This document shows positions 1 through 6,809 of a stretch of 30,515 bases of DNA, piece by piece. The stretch spans positions 1-30,515 of the IMG/VR virus record IMGVR_UViG_3300028189_000042. One strand, written 5' to 3'. Position 1 is the stretch's first letter. Each line of letters starts with the position of its first letter. Source of the stretch: a virus. The notes beneath the pieces were generated by a model. That model saw nothing but the letters and a program-made list of their open reading frames with translations, was not told the DNA's origin and searched no databases. The translations under genes were made by a program, and so were the position numbers.

Positions 1-438
1 ATTATTGCAAGATACGATCCTGAAACAGAATCCCCAGAAATTAATAGTCGTAAGTATGCTTTTTTTGAGCATATTTTTGATAGGTTTTGTAGAGAAAATA
101 AAATTGATTATAAAAGAATACTGAGAATGAATTTAAACTTCACTTCTCATTTCGATTCTGAATTTTTTGGTCAACCTCACGCAGACCACGATATCCCACA
201 CCAAACGATGGTTATGTACCTTTATGGAAATTCTGGGAATACAGTTTTATTTGATGGAAAATATACTCCTAATAGTGGAGAATTAACTTACACTAAAGAA
301 AACTTAAAAGTGGCAAAAGAAGTTGAACCGGAAGTCGGAAAGGTTATTTCTTTTGATGGGATGACGTTTCATACTATACGACCACCTAAAATTAATACTT
401 CTAGAATTATCTGCGTATTGACATATGAGTTAAAATAA
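1..438 (+). CDS. 2OG-Fe(II) oxygenase, 5'-truncated by the window edge
   Basis: The reading frame is open from the first base (codon 1 at position 1) to a TAA at 436-438, so the true start lies outside the window; the ATG at 127 is internal. The visible 145 residues carry the C-terminal jelly-roll of a 2-oxoglutarate/Fe(II) dioxygenase of the prolyl-hydroxylase type. There is an HxD iron-binding pair in QPHADHD, a strand resembling 'YLYGNSGNTVLFDG', a distal histidine in FDGMTFHTIRPP and an arginine in TSRI suited to bind the 2OG carboxylate. The HAD (not HAG/HxG) motif argues for a hydroxylase rather than a non-haem halogenase. Family members use O2 and 2OG to hydroxylate proteins or small molecules; the substrate here is unknown. 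The gene overlaps the halogenase start by one base (TAATG), suggesting coupled translation. Such oxygenases are common in T4-like marine phages. Confidence 0.82.
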   Translation: MIARYDPETESPEINSRKYAFFEHIFDRFCRENKIDYKRILRMNLNFTSHFDSEFFGQPHADHDIPHQTMVMYLYGNSGNTVLFDGKYTPNSGELTYTKENLKVAKEVEPEVGKVISFDGMTFHTIRPPKINTSRIICVLTYELK

Positions 439-1904
439 TGAAAAATATATTGGTAGTGGGTAGTGGGTCTGCTGGATTAATCGCAGCAACTATCCTAAAG
501 AAAAGGTTAAACGTACAAGTAGACGTATTATCATCTAGTGGTCTAGACATCATTGGTGTCGGTGAAGGATCAACTACTGAGTTCTTTGAATATATGAAAT
601 TCATCGGGATTACCGATAGTGATATAATTAAAAATTGCGGTGCGACTTATAAGTCTGGAATAATGTTTGAGGGTTGGAACGATAAGAAAGATTTTTTACA
701 TACTGCTTCCGTAGATTTTTTTAGCACTTGGGGGCAATATTATCACGCAATGGCAAAGCAAATATCCGACGAATCAGATTTTGTATGCCCTCAACATTTC
801 TATAATAATGCATTAGACGAACAATACGTGTTTGATAATATTCGTAGAGTAAAACATCACCCACAAATAACACAATACCATTTCGATAGTTATAAACTTA
901 ATAAATTTTTAATAGACATATCTAAAGGTATGGGAATTAATTTTATAGATGATAAGATACAAAAAGTTAATCTATCAGATGATGGTAATATAAAAACGTT
1001 AATGGGTGAAGTTGATGAGTACGACTACGATTTTTATATTGACGCAACTGGGTTTAAGAAAATACTAATAGGTGAAATGGGCGCTGAGTGGAAATCGTAT
1101 GGCAAGTATCTTAAAATGAATTCTGCCATAACGTTTGAAACTGAGCAAGAAGATAATTATAATATTTGGACACTATCAAAAGCAATGGATGCTGGGTGGT
1201 TGTTTAGAATACCAGTACAAGGTAGGTATGGTAATGGTTATATCTTTGATGATAATTATATCGATGAAGAGCAAGCAAAGGTAGAAGTTGAAAAATATTT
1301 CGGCAAAGAAATAAAGGTAGGAAAGAAATTCAAATTCGATCCTGGATGTTTAGATAAATCGTGGATAAAAAATTGTTGTGCGATCGGTTTGAGTAGTTCT
1401 TTTATAGAACCCTTAGAAGCGACATCTATTGGGTCTAGCATACAGCAGACATTTATGCTGATGCAGAAATTGCCAAATTATAATGAGGTGGTTATAGAAA
1501 GTTATAATAAGTCTTTTGATTCTTTAATGGAAAACCTAAGAGATTTTGTCGTTATGCATTATGTGACAAATAAAACAAATACTCAATTTTGGAAAGACGT
1601 TTCAAAATTAGAATTACCAAAAACTTTAAAAGATAGGTTAGAATTGTGGAAACATAAAATGCCAGTAAGTGAAGATATGATTGAGGAATCTGATTATACC
1701 CTATTTAAAGAATATCATTATATAATAGTTATGCATGGTTTGGGGTTGTTCGACACGAAATCTATCACTGAAGAATTTAATATGCATTCCGACGAATTGA
1801 AAGAGGATGCTATTAAAGTGGTAGATCGTTTAGTCGAAATGGAAAAGACGACTCACCTAATGAAGCATATTGATGCTATCAATTTAATATCAAATGCGAG
1901 ATGA
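438..1904 (+). CDS. flavin-dependent (tryptophan-type) halogenase
   Basis: The 488-residue product matches the flavin-dependent tryptophan halogenase family (PrnA/RebH-like). Visible signatures are the FAD-binding GSGSAG at residues 8-13, GVGEGST at 40-46, and a lysine (K72, in ATYKSGI) at the place of the catalytic lysine that carries the hypohalous intermediate. A FIEPLEATS segment around 322-330 contains the glutamate (E327) equivalent to PrnA Glu346. The WxWxIP signature is degenerate: residues 253-259 read GWLFRIP, with Phe for the second Trp. Family members use FADH2, O2 and halide to halogenate aromatic substrates, and need a reductase, not visible here. A cyanophage member (VirX1 from Syn10) has been reported to be an iodinating enzyme, so the substrate should not be assumed to be tryptophan. 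It shares TAATG with the oxygenase and ATGA with the downstream methyltransferase; no separate ribosome site is visible. Confidence 0.9.
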   Translation: MKNILVVGSGSAGLIAATILKKRLNVQVDVLSSSGLDIIGVGEGSTTEFFEYMKFIGITDSDIIKNCGATYKSGIMFEGWNDKKDFLHTASVDFFSTWGQYYHAMAKQISDESDFVCPQHFYNNALDEQYVFDNIRRVKHHPQITQYHFDSYKLNKFLIDISKGMGINFIDDKIQKVNLSDDGNIKTLMGEVDEYDYDFYIDATGFKKILIGEMGAEWKSYGKYLKMNSAITFETEQEDNYNIWTLSKAMDAGWLFRIPVQGRYGNGYIFDDNYIDEEQAKVEVEKYFGKEIKVGKKFKFDPGCLDKSWIKNCCAIGLSSSFIEPLEATSIGSSIQQTFMLMQKLPNYNEVVIESYNKSFDSLMENLRDFVVMHYVTNKTNTQFWKDVSKLELPKTLKDRLELWKHKMPVSEDMIEESDYTLFKEYHYIIVMHGLGLFDTKSITEEFNMHSDELKEDAIKVVDRLVEMEKTTHLMKHIDAINLISNAR

Positions 1905-3250
1905 AAATAATAAAACTCGACAAAGAGTTATTTGAATATTATGATAATCATTCAGTTGGCGGAATTCCTTTACTAAACGAAAAAGAATTCAAATACGTTA
2001 CAGACACATACGGTAAAGATCTAGCAAGATCCACGTTAGCAAATTATATTGCTAATTCCGATACGCAATACCCAATAACAGGAACTGACCACGTAGGAAT
2101 GATTAAAACTTTTCATAAGTTGAGGATGTCAGATTATTCTAAAACCTTAACTCCATCCGATGAATTGAATCCTGATGATATAGTAGAAAAGCACGAATAC
2201 AAATATACATTTAAGGACTATGGTTTGGGGTTGATTGATGCCCATTCAATTTTTAATCCTGCTAGTGGGTACTTCATGAACAAAGAAAGAATTGAATGTT
2301 CAGTCCCTACTCGTTTATCGCCTGCCGATATTTGGAGAAGCACTAATCCTAAAGATACTTGGGATTGTTTTGGTGCGTTGTGGCGTGGCGTCAATAAGTG
2401 TCATTATGACGATGATGGTAAAGTAATTAGTGGTGAAATAAATATACAAAGTTATTTGGTTGCCATGAGACTTGGTTCTTATGTAGCAACCCAATTCAAA
2501 CCTAACGTAGCACGTTCAGTATATGAAATGACCAAAGCGGATAAAGTATTAGATACTTCTATGGGTTGGGGAGATAGGATGTGTGGTTTTATGGCATCTA
2601 ATGCTAAAGAGTATATCGGTTGCGATCCTAATCCTAATACATTTAAGATATATAAGACTATGGCAGTTGAGTATTCAAAACTTATTGGTGATAAAATTTT
2701 AGACATTGTTGATGAAGAACATTATTATAAACAGATTGGTACTAAAAAGGTATTAACTTTTTATAGAAGTGGCGCTGAGGATATACCTTGGGAAGATATT
2801 AATGAGATAGATTGTGCCTTTACATCACCACCATACTTTTCTACAGAGTTATACAATGAGGGTGGTGAACATGAAGATGATCAATCATGGTCTAAGTTTA
2901 GTGAATATAATTCTTGGAGAGATAACTTCTATTTACCAGTTTCTAAAAATAGTTTTAATGCCCTAAGTGATAGGGGGTTTTTAATGATTAATATAATGGA
3001 TCCTACTATTAAAGGTGAACGATATTATTCGTGTGACGAATTAGTAGATTCTTTAAAGGATAATTTTATAGGGCAAATTGGCATGAGGATTATGCAAAGA
3101 CCTCACGGTAAAAGTAAATTTACCCCAGAAGAATTAAGAGAATATTTAAAGAAAACCTATATGGAAAATGTATGGGTGTTTAGTAAGGGCAACGGTTTGG
3201 ATCTATTCAGGGATGCCAGAACAAGTACATTAGAAAGTTTTTTTAATTAA
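1901..3250 (+). CDS. SAM-dependent methyltransferase with SPPY motif (probable DNA methylase)
   Basis: The 449-residue protein has an N-terminal region of about 200 residues that I do not recognise, then a class I methyltransferase fold. A SAM-binding motif I lies at 218-225 (DTSMGWGD), an acidic/proline segment CDPNP at 241-245, and the catalytic motif TSPPY at 308-312. SPPY-type motifs are typical of amino-methyltransferases acting on N4-cytosine or N6-adenine in DNA. A C-terminal ENVWVFSKGN strand is also usual for the family. It overlaps the halogenase by four bases (ATGA), the third member of a tightly coupled trio. It could protect phage DNA from restriction or methylate another substrate; no cognate restriction enzyme is present. 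The next element downstream is a promoter, so the transcription unit probably ends near here, though I see no clear terminator hairpin. Confidence 0.8.
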   Translation: MKIIKLDKELFEYYDNHSVGGIPLLNEKEFKYVTDTYGKDLARSTLANYIANSDTQYPITGTDHVGMIKTFHKLRMSDYSKTLTPSDELNPDDIVEKHEYKYTFKDYGLGLIDAHSIFNPASGYFMNKERIECSVPTRLSPADIWRSTNPKDTWDCFGALWRGVNKCHYDDDGKVISGEINIQSYLVAMRLGSYVATQFKPNVARSVYEMTKADKVLDTSMGWGDRMCGFMASNAKEYIGCDPNPNTFKIYKTMAVEYSKLIGDKILDIVDEEHYYKQIGTKKVLTFYRSGAEDIPWEDINEIDCAFTSPPYFSTELYNEGGEHEDDQSWSKFSEYNSWRDNFYLPVSKNSFNALSDRGFLMINIMDPTIKGERYYSCDELVDSLKDNFIGQIGMRIMQRPHGKSKFTPEELREYLKKTYMENVWVFSKGNGLDLFRDARTSTLESFFN

Positions 3251-3253
3251 AAC

Positions 3254-3282
3254 TTTACTTTATGGTATAATTATGGTATAAT
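3254..3282 (+). promoter_or_regulatory. sigma70-type promoter of the gp33-gp59 operon
   Basis: TTTACT at 3254-3259 and TATAAT at 3277-3282 are separated by exactly 17 bases, followed by AAAGG. The -10 lies just after a second, overlapping TATAAT at 3266-3271. A nearly identical element sits before gp32. This fits a host RNA polymerase (early or middle) promoter. Confidence 0.75.
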
Positions 3283-3311
3283 AAAGGTACACAACAATAA
3301 AAGGAGAGGTT

Positions 3312-3356
3312 ATGTTATTTAAAAATATTAAGAAAGGTGAGCAAAATCGATGCTAG
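3312..3356 (+). CDS. possible 14-residue leader peptide before gp33
   Basis: An ATG at 3312 directly follows a strong Shine-Dalgarno run (AAGGAGAGG, 3301-3309) and opens a 14-codon frame (MLFKNIKKGEQNRC) that ends at TAG 3354-3356, overlapping the gp33 start at 3350. gp33 has its own AAGGTGAG (3334-3341). The peptide may only couple or tune translation of gp33; nothing else supports it as a functional protein. Confidence 0.35.
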   Translation: MLFKNIKKGEQNRC

Positions 3357-3571
3357 AAGTTTTAAATAAAGAAAAGTTTTCTTTGATAGTCGAAAAGATT
3401 GTCATTGAAAAACGTATATTATACATGGATGCAATCTGTTGGTGGTGTGAAGAAAACGAAATGGAAATTGAAATAGCGTCTAAACTAATTAGTCCTCTTA
3501 TCAAAGCAAAGATAGAAGTTGAAGCGCAAGCATTAAACTTCCTACCTAAGTGTGCTAAGTTGCCTATATGA
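3350..3571 (+). CDS. 33: late-promoter transcription accessory protein gp33
   Basis: The 73-residue protein aligns by eye with the central and C-terminal part of T4 gp33. Shared features are a hydrophobic start with an IVEK segment, then Y-x-(D/E)-A followed by an EEN turn, and a helix with K-I-x-x-E-A leading to N-x-L. In T4, gp33 bridges RNA polymerase, the sigma-like gp55 and the sliding clamp to activate late promoters. It is shorter than T4 gp33 (112 residues), lacking the N-terminal extension and the clamp-binding DFLL tail, so clamp contact must use another sequence or protein. The position immediately before gp59 and gp32 is the same as in T4. It has its own AAGGTGAG ribosome site and overlaps gp59 by ATGA. 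The presence of TATAAATA late promoters in this window is consistent with this function. Confidence 0.8.
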   Translation: MLEVLNKEKFSLIVEKIVIEKRILYMDAICWWCEENEMEIEIASKLISPLIKAKIEVEAQALNFLPKCAKLPI

Positions 3572-4173
3572 ATTTGACCATGGATGGGTTTGATACATAT
3601 AAAACATACTTGGCACTCAAGCAACACTTCAAAAGTAAAAGTTATGACTTCTTTAAGTATAACGGCAAAGTAAGAGCAAGTGCTACATCATATGAAACTC
3701 GTAAAGACAAATACTTTTTCGAGAAAGCAAGTAAGAAGTTTAAGCATGAGGAATTCATTGATTATATCGTTGCTAACATTTCCCGTAATAGTGACTCGTG
3801 GATAGGAAATTTATTACAAGAAAACAACCAAACCAATTATAAGAAATGGCAAAAGGTAACTGAGTCACTGACTTATACGTTCAAAGAAGATATGAATGTG
3901 ATATGCGATTATGAAGAAGATTTCAATAAGGTGTTTGAGATGAAAGACAACAAACATCCACTTCTGTTTAGGTTATACTCAATGAATAAAATATCATTAG
4001 AAACTACTGTGATACTTGATGACATCTTAAACTATAAATCTCTTTGGTATAAATACAACGATACAATTTTAAATGATTTTGTGTTTAAGATGGAGAAGTA
4101 CAAACCCTTTCTTCATAATAGGACACAAGTGAATAAGACAAAATACAAAAATATAATAAAAGAATTCTACTAA
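3568..4173 (+). CDS. 59: loader of replicative helicase, gp59
   Basis: The 201-residue product is close to T4 gp59 (217 residues). Recognisable blocks are TYKTYLALKQH near residues 10-20, the basic/aromatic RKDKYFFEK around 45-53, NSDSWIGN near 75-82 and a C-terminal set of aromatic-rich helices. In T4 this protein binds forked DNA and gp32, and loads the gp41 helicase at replication and recombination intermediates. The start overlaps the gp33 stop (ATGA), so the two are translationally coupled; a second Met at residue 5 is a less likely start. Its stop is followed within four bases by the gp32 promoter. The identification is firm from both sequence and the 33-59-32 gene order. Confidence 0.92.
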   Translation: MNLTMDGFDTYKTYLALKQHFKSKSYDFFKYNGKVRASATSYETRKDKYFFEKASKKFKHEEFIDYIVANISRNSDSWIGNLLQENNQTNYKKWQKVTESLTYTFKEDMNVICDYEEDFNKVFEMKDNKHPLLFRLYSMNKISLETTVILDDILNYKSLWYKYNDTILNDFVFKMEKYKPFLHNRTQVNKTKYKNIIKEFY

Positions 4174-4176
4174 AAC

Positions 4177-4205
4177 TTTACTTTTGGGTCGAGTTATAGT
4201 ATAAT
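4177..4205 (+). promoter_or_regulatory. sigma70-type promoter of gp32
   Basis: TTTACT at 4177-4182 and TATAAT at 4200-4205 are again 17 bases apart, preceded by AAAAC and followed by AAAGA. This is the same architecture as the element at 3254-3282. The expected leader (from about 4212 to 4264) is nearly all A and T, apart from the GGAG ribosome site at 4254-4257. Such a leader would suit cooperative binding of gp32 to its own mRNA, as in T4, but no pseudoknot is evident by eye. Confidence 0.75.
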
Positions 4206-4264
4206 AAAGACTACATGATGAATAATGTGAATAAAAATAATACAATAAAATACGGAGTAAAAAT

Positions 4265-5149
4265 ATGGGTGATTTCGCCAGTTTAAAAAAATCGAGAGGT
4301 TCCTCTCTAAGTAAGTTAATCAAAGAGTCTGAAAAATTACAGACAAAATCATTTCAACCAGACCAACGTTTGTGGAAACCTGACGTTGACAAATCAGGTA
4401 ATGGTTATGCTGTTATTCGTTTTATGCCAGAACCAAGTGGTGAGGATTTGCCATACGTTCGCATGTTCGACCACGGTTTTCAAGGTCCAGGTGGTTGGTA
4501 TATCGAAAACTCTTTAACATCAATCGGTGAAAAAGATCCACTAGGAGAGTATAATACTACCCTATGGAACAATGGCACTGATGCTGGTAAAGACCAAGCA
4601 CGTAAGCAAAAACGTAGATTAAAATACTTTGCTAACATCTATGTGGTTAAAGATCCAGGCAATCCTGCTAACGAAGGAAAAGTTTTCTTATATCAATTTG
4701 GTAAGAAGATCTTTGATAAGTTAAATGAAGCAATGAATCCGGAGTTTGAAGATGAAAATCCAGTAAACCCTTTTGATTTTTGGGATGGTGCTGACTTTAA
4801 ACTGAAGATTAGAAACCTTGATGGGTTTAGAAACTACGACAAGTCTGACTTTGATGCACCAAGTGCGTTACTTGATGGTGACGATGCTGGATTAGAAAAG
4901 GTATATGAATCTCTTTACTCTTTACAAGAGTTCTTAGATCCTAAAAACTTTAAATCTTATGCTGAGTTAGAAACGAAGTTAAACCGAGTTCTTGGAGTAA
5001 CAGGTATTGCACCTAAAACTACTGCTGAAGATTTCGATAAAGCAGAAGATACTACTGAATCTCCTTTCGTTGAAGAAAAGAAAGAACCAGTAATGGCGAC
5101 GGATGATGAGGATTTATCGTTTTTCGATAAACTTGCAAACGAGGACTAA
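4265..5149 (+). CDS. 32: single-stranded DNA-binding protein gp32
   Basis: The 294-residue protein matches T4 gp32. It has a basic N-terminal cooperativity segment (LKKSRGSSLSKL near 7-18), a central OB-fold core with MFDHGF and WYIENS, a lysine/arginine block (ARKQKRRLKYFANIYVV) and a long acidic tail ending DDEDLSFFDKLANED. In T4 it coats single-stranded DNA and its acidic tail recruits gp59 and other replication proteins. The protein has no cysteine at all: the zinc-binding cysteines of T4 gp32 are absent, although the histidine region (DHGF) remains. The zinc subdomain must therefore fold without metal, as seems usual in marine T4-like phages. It has its own promoter and a GGAG site; a rho-independent terminator follows. 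Confidence 0.93.
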   Translation: MGDFASLKKSRGSSLSKLIKESEKLQTKSFQPDQRLWKPDVDKSGNGYAVIRFMPEPSGEDLPYVRMFDHGFQGPGGWYIENSLTSIGEKDPLGEYNTTLWNNGTDAGKDQARKQKRRLKYFANIYVVKDPGNPANEGKVFLYQFGKKIFDKLNEAMNPEFEDENPVNPFDFWDGADFKLKIRNLDGFRNYDKSDFDAPSALLDGDDAGLEKVYESLYSLQEFLDPKNFKSYAELETKLNRVLGVTGIAPKTTAEDFDKAEDTTESPFVEEKKEPVMATDDEDLSFFDKLANED

Positions 5150-5171
5150 ACTAAAATAGTTTAATTTGATT

Positions 5172-5195
5172 AGGACACTTTGGTGTCCTTTTTTT
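5172..5195 (+). terminator. rho-independent terminator after gp32
   Basis: A 7-bp perfect stem (AGGACAC at 5172-5178 with GTGTCCT at 5183-5189) with loop TTTG is followed by six T residues (5190-5195). It closes the 33-59-32 module just before the groES ribosome site. Confidence 0.9.
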
Positions 5196-5209
5196 ATAGG
5201 AGAAATAAA

Positions 5210-5485
5210 ATGGATTTAAAACCATTACACGATAGAGTTATCGTTAAAGTAGAAGAAACTGAAAACACAACTGAGTCTGGGTTAATCTTAACTCAAACTG
5301 CTCAAGACAAATCTAATAGAGGTATGGTAGTTGCTGTTGGTCCAGGTAAGTATGAGTATGGTGCTTGGATTGAGATGACTGTTAAAGCAGGTGATACCGT
5401 TATGTTTGAATTAGCACAAGCAACAAATATGGAATCTGACTATATGGTTATGCGTGAGTCAAACATCATTGCTGTTATTGGTTAA
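5210..5485 (+). CDS. groES: co-chaperonin GroES (Cpn10)
   Basis: The 91-residue protein begins MDLKPLHDRVIVKVEE, the canonical first strand of GroES. It has the mobile loop (ESGLILTQ, residues 22-29) with a hydrophobic triplet suited to contact GroEL, then RGMVVAVGPGKY, AGDTVMFE and a closing strand ESNIIAVIG. The start at 5210 is chosen because AGGAGA (5198-5203) stands 6 bases upstream; the ATG at 5180 would place the terminator inside the gene. GroES caps host GroEL; T4 encodes a functional replacement, gp31, to fold its major capsid protein. This phage seems to carry a true GroES homologue instead, but whether capsid folding is its job is inference. It lies between the replication module and the tail operon, and its stop overlaps the convergent stop of the ATP-grasp gene (TTAA, 5482-5485). 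Confidence 0.93.
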   Translation: MDLKPLHDRVIVKVEETENTTESGLILTQTAQDKSNRGMVVAVGPGKYEYGAWIEMTVKAGDTVMFELAQATNMESDYMVMRESNIIAVIG

Positions 5486-6807
5486 GACAAAGTATATTTC
5501 AACTCTGGGTCAATAATAAGACTGTTGTTAATCATAAATTCTTTATTACAAAGGACATCAGTCTTTTTAATCCTATTGTCTAAGGTGAATTGAATATTCT
5601 TATGGATAATATCATTAAACTTAACATCTAAAAGAATAACAGGTCGTTCTTCTGAATGACTGTTACCACCAGTTATGATACTCTTCATTTCAACCACTGG
5701 TGCTCTATAAATTTTACCTCTAAACTTCCACGTAACTTTTTTATTATCATCAGATAATTTAATATCATCACCGTGAATAACAGATGCTTGGGAACTATTA
5801 CCAGTGTCCATTTTACTATCTAATTTAGCACCAAATAGTGGGAAGAAGAAATGTTCCTTAACACCAATAGTAATTTTAGGTAAATTCCAATTCTCTTTAT
5901 TAGAGATGTATTCAACCACCACCTTATTAAGATTGGTACCAGTTGTACCTTCAATTCCTTCTGTGCCTGCAGATGAGTTTACTTCGATAACAAGAGGATT
6001 ACCATTGTTAGGAATAAAATCAACACCAGTCCAATATCCACCCACTGCCTTTGCTGCATTGAGAACCGTTTCTTTTTCTTTCTCTGATAACTCATATTTC
6101 TCTGTTGTCGCACCTTGGGAATAATTAGAACGGAAGTCTTTCTTAGGAACGTTCCGTCTCATAGTTCCGATAATCTCATCATTAAGAACCATAACTCTTA
6201 CATCAAATTCAGACTTAATAAATTCTTGTAATAACAAGTCTACATTCTCATCCATTTTATATAGTAATTGAACCAATGCTTCTAATGATTGTAAAGACTC
6301 AACCATCATTACACCCACACCTTGAGTACCACGAAGTGTTTTTAAGATGACTGGGAATTTAGTTTCTAGTTTTTCAAATGCCTTTTCTGCATAGTTTATT
6401 TCTTTATCCTTACCAACAGATATAAGAACAGTTTTGGGTTGTTCAATCTCTGCGGATTTTAAGGTTAAGAATGTTCTATACTTATCAGTACATATCTCAG
6501 TAGTTTCCCTTGAGTTTACACATTGAATGCTTAATTGCTCAATTTGAGATAATAAGTCTAAGTATGAATCTTTAGATGTTATACTTGCACGTGAGGTGAC
6601 GATTGTATCAGACTTATGTATCTTAAAACCTTTATCATCATCAATGTTATGTATTAAATCTACACCATCTTTCTTAGATACATAAGCACCCTCAAGATTT
6701 ACAATATAAGTTTTACCACCCAATTTGGTATTTTCTTTTTCAAGTCGTTCAACGGTATTAAAATTTTTACCATTATCGAGTTCTTTTGTTAGTATTACTA
6801 AATTCAT
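5482..6807 (-). CDS. RimK-like ATP-grasp ligase fused to retropepsin-like (PF05618-type) protease
   Basis: The 441-residue protein has two parts. Residues about 1-305 look like a RimK/glutathione-synthetase ATP-grasp ligase: K156 with glycine-rich LRGTQGVGV (158-166), hinge QEFI (194-197), DVRVMV (202-207), the basic MRRNVPKKDFRSN stretch (216-228), and metal ligands D263, E275 and N277 in GVDFIP...VIEVNSS. Residues about 318-441 match the retropepsin-like family often called 'ATP-dependent zinc protease' (PF05618), with the aspartyl-protease triad D334-T335-G336 followed by S-x-x-I-H-G. RimK-type enzymes add glutamate or other amino acids to protein C-termini or side chains; the peptidase partner is usually a separate neighbouring gene. 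This gene is the last of the minus-strand tail operon, only 2 bases after the tape measure stop, so a virion protein is a plausible substrate (inference). No Shine-Dalgarno is visible. Confidence 0.85.
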   Translation of the reverse strand: MNLVILTKELDNGKNFNTVERLEKENTKLGGKTYIVNLEGAYVSKKDGVDLIHNIDDDKGFKIHKSDTIVTSRASITSKDSYLDLLSQIEQLSIQCVNSRETTEICTDKYRTFLTLKSAEIEQPKTVLISVGKDKEINYAEKAFEKLETKFPVILKTLRGTQGVGVMMVESLQSLEALVQLLYKMDENVDLLLQEFIKSEFDVRVMVLNDEIIGTMRRNVPKKDFRSNYSQGATTEKYELSEKEKETVLNAAKAVGGYWTGVDFIPNNGNPLVIEVNSSAGTEGIEGTTGTNLNKVVVEYISNKENWNLPKITIGVKEHFFFPLFGAKLDSKMDTGNSSQASVIHGDDIKLSDDNKKVTWKFRGKIYRAPVVEMKSIITGGNSHSEERPVILLDVKFNDIIHKNIQFTLDNRIKKTDVLCNKEFMINNSLIIDPELKYTLS

Positions 6808-6809
6808 AA

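Noticed and set aside
4215-4286. 23-codon frame overlapping the gp32 start
   Set aside because: No ribosome site, very biased AT-rich composition; probably only leader RNA.
5180-5209. Upstream ATG extending groES by ten codons
   Set aside because: It lies inside the loop and stem of the gp32 terminator, while the ATG at 5210 has a proper AGGAGA and matches the GroES N-terminus.
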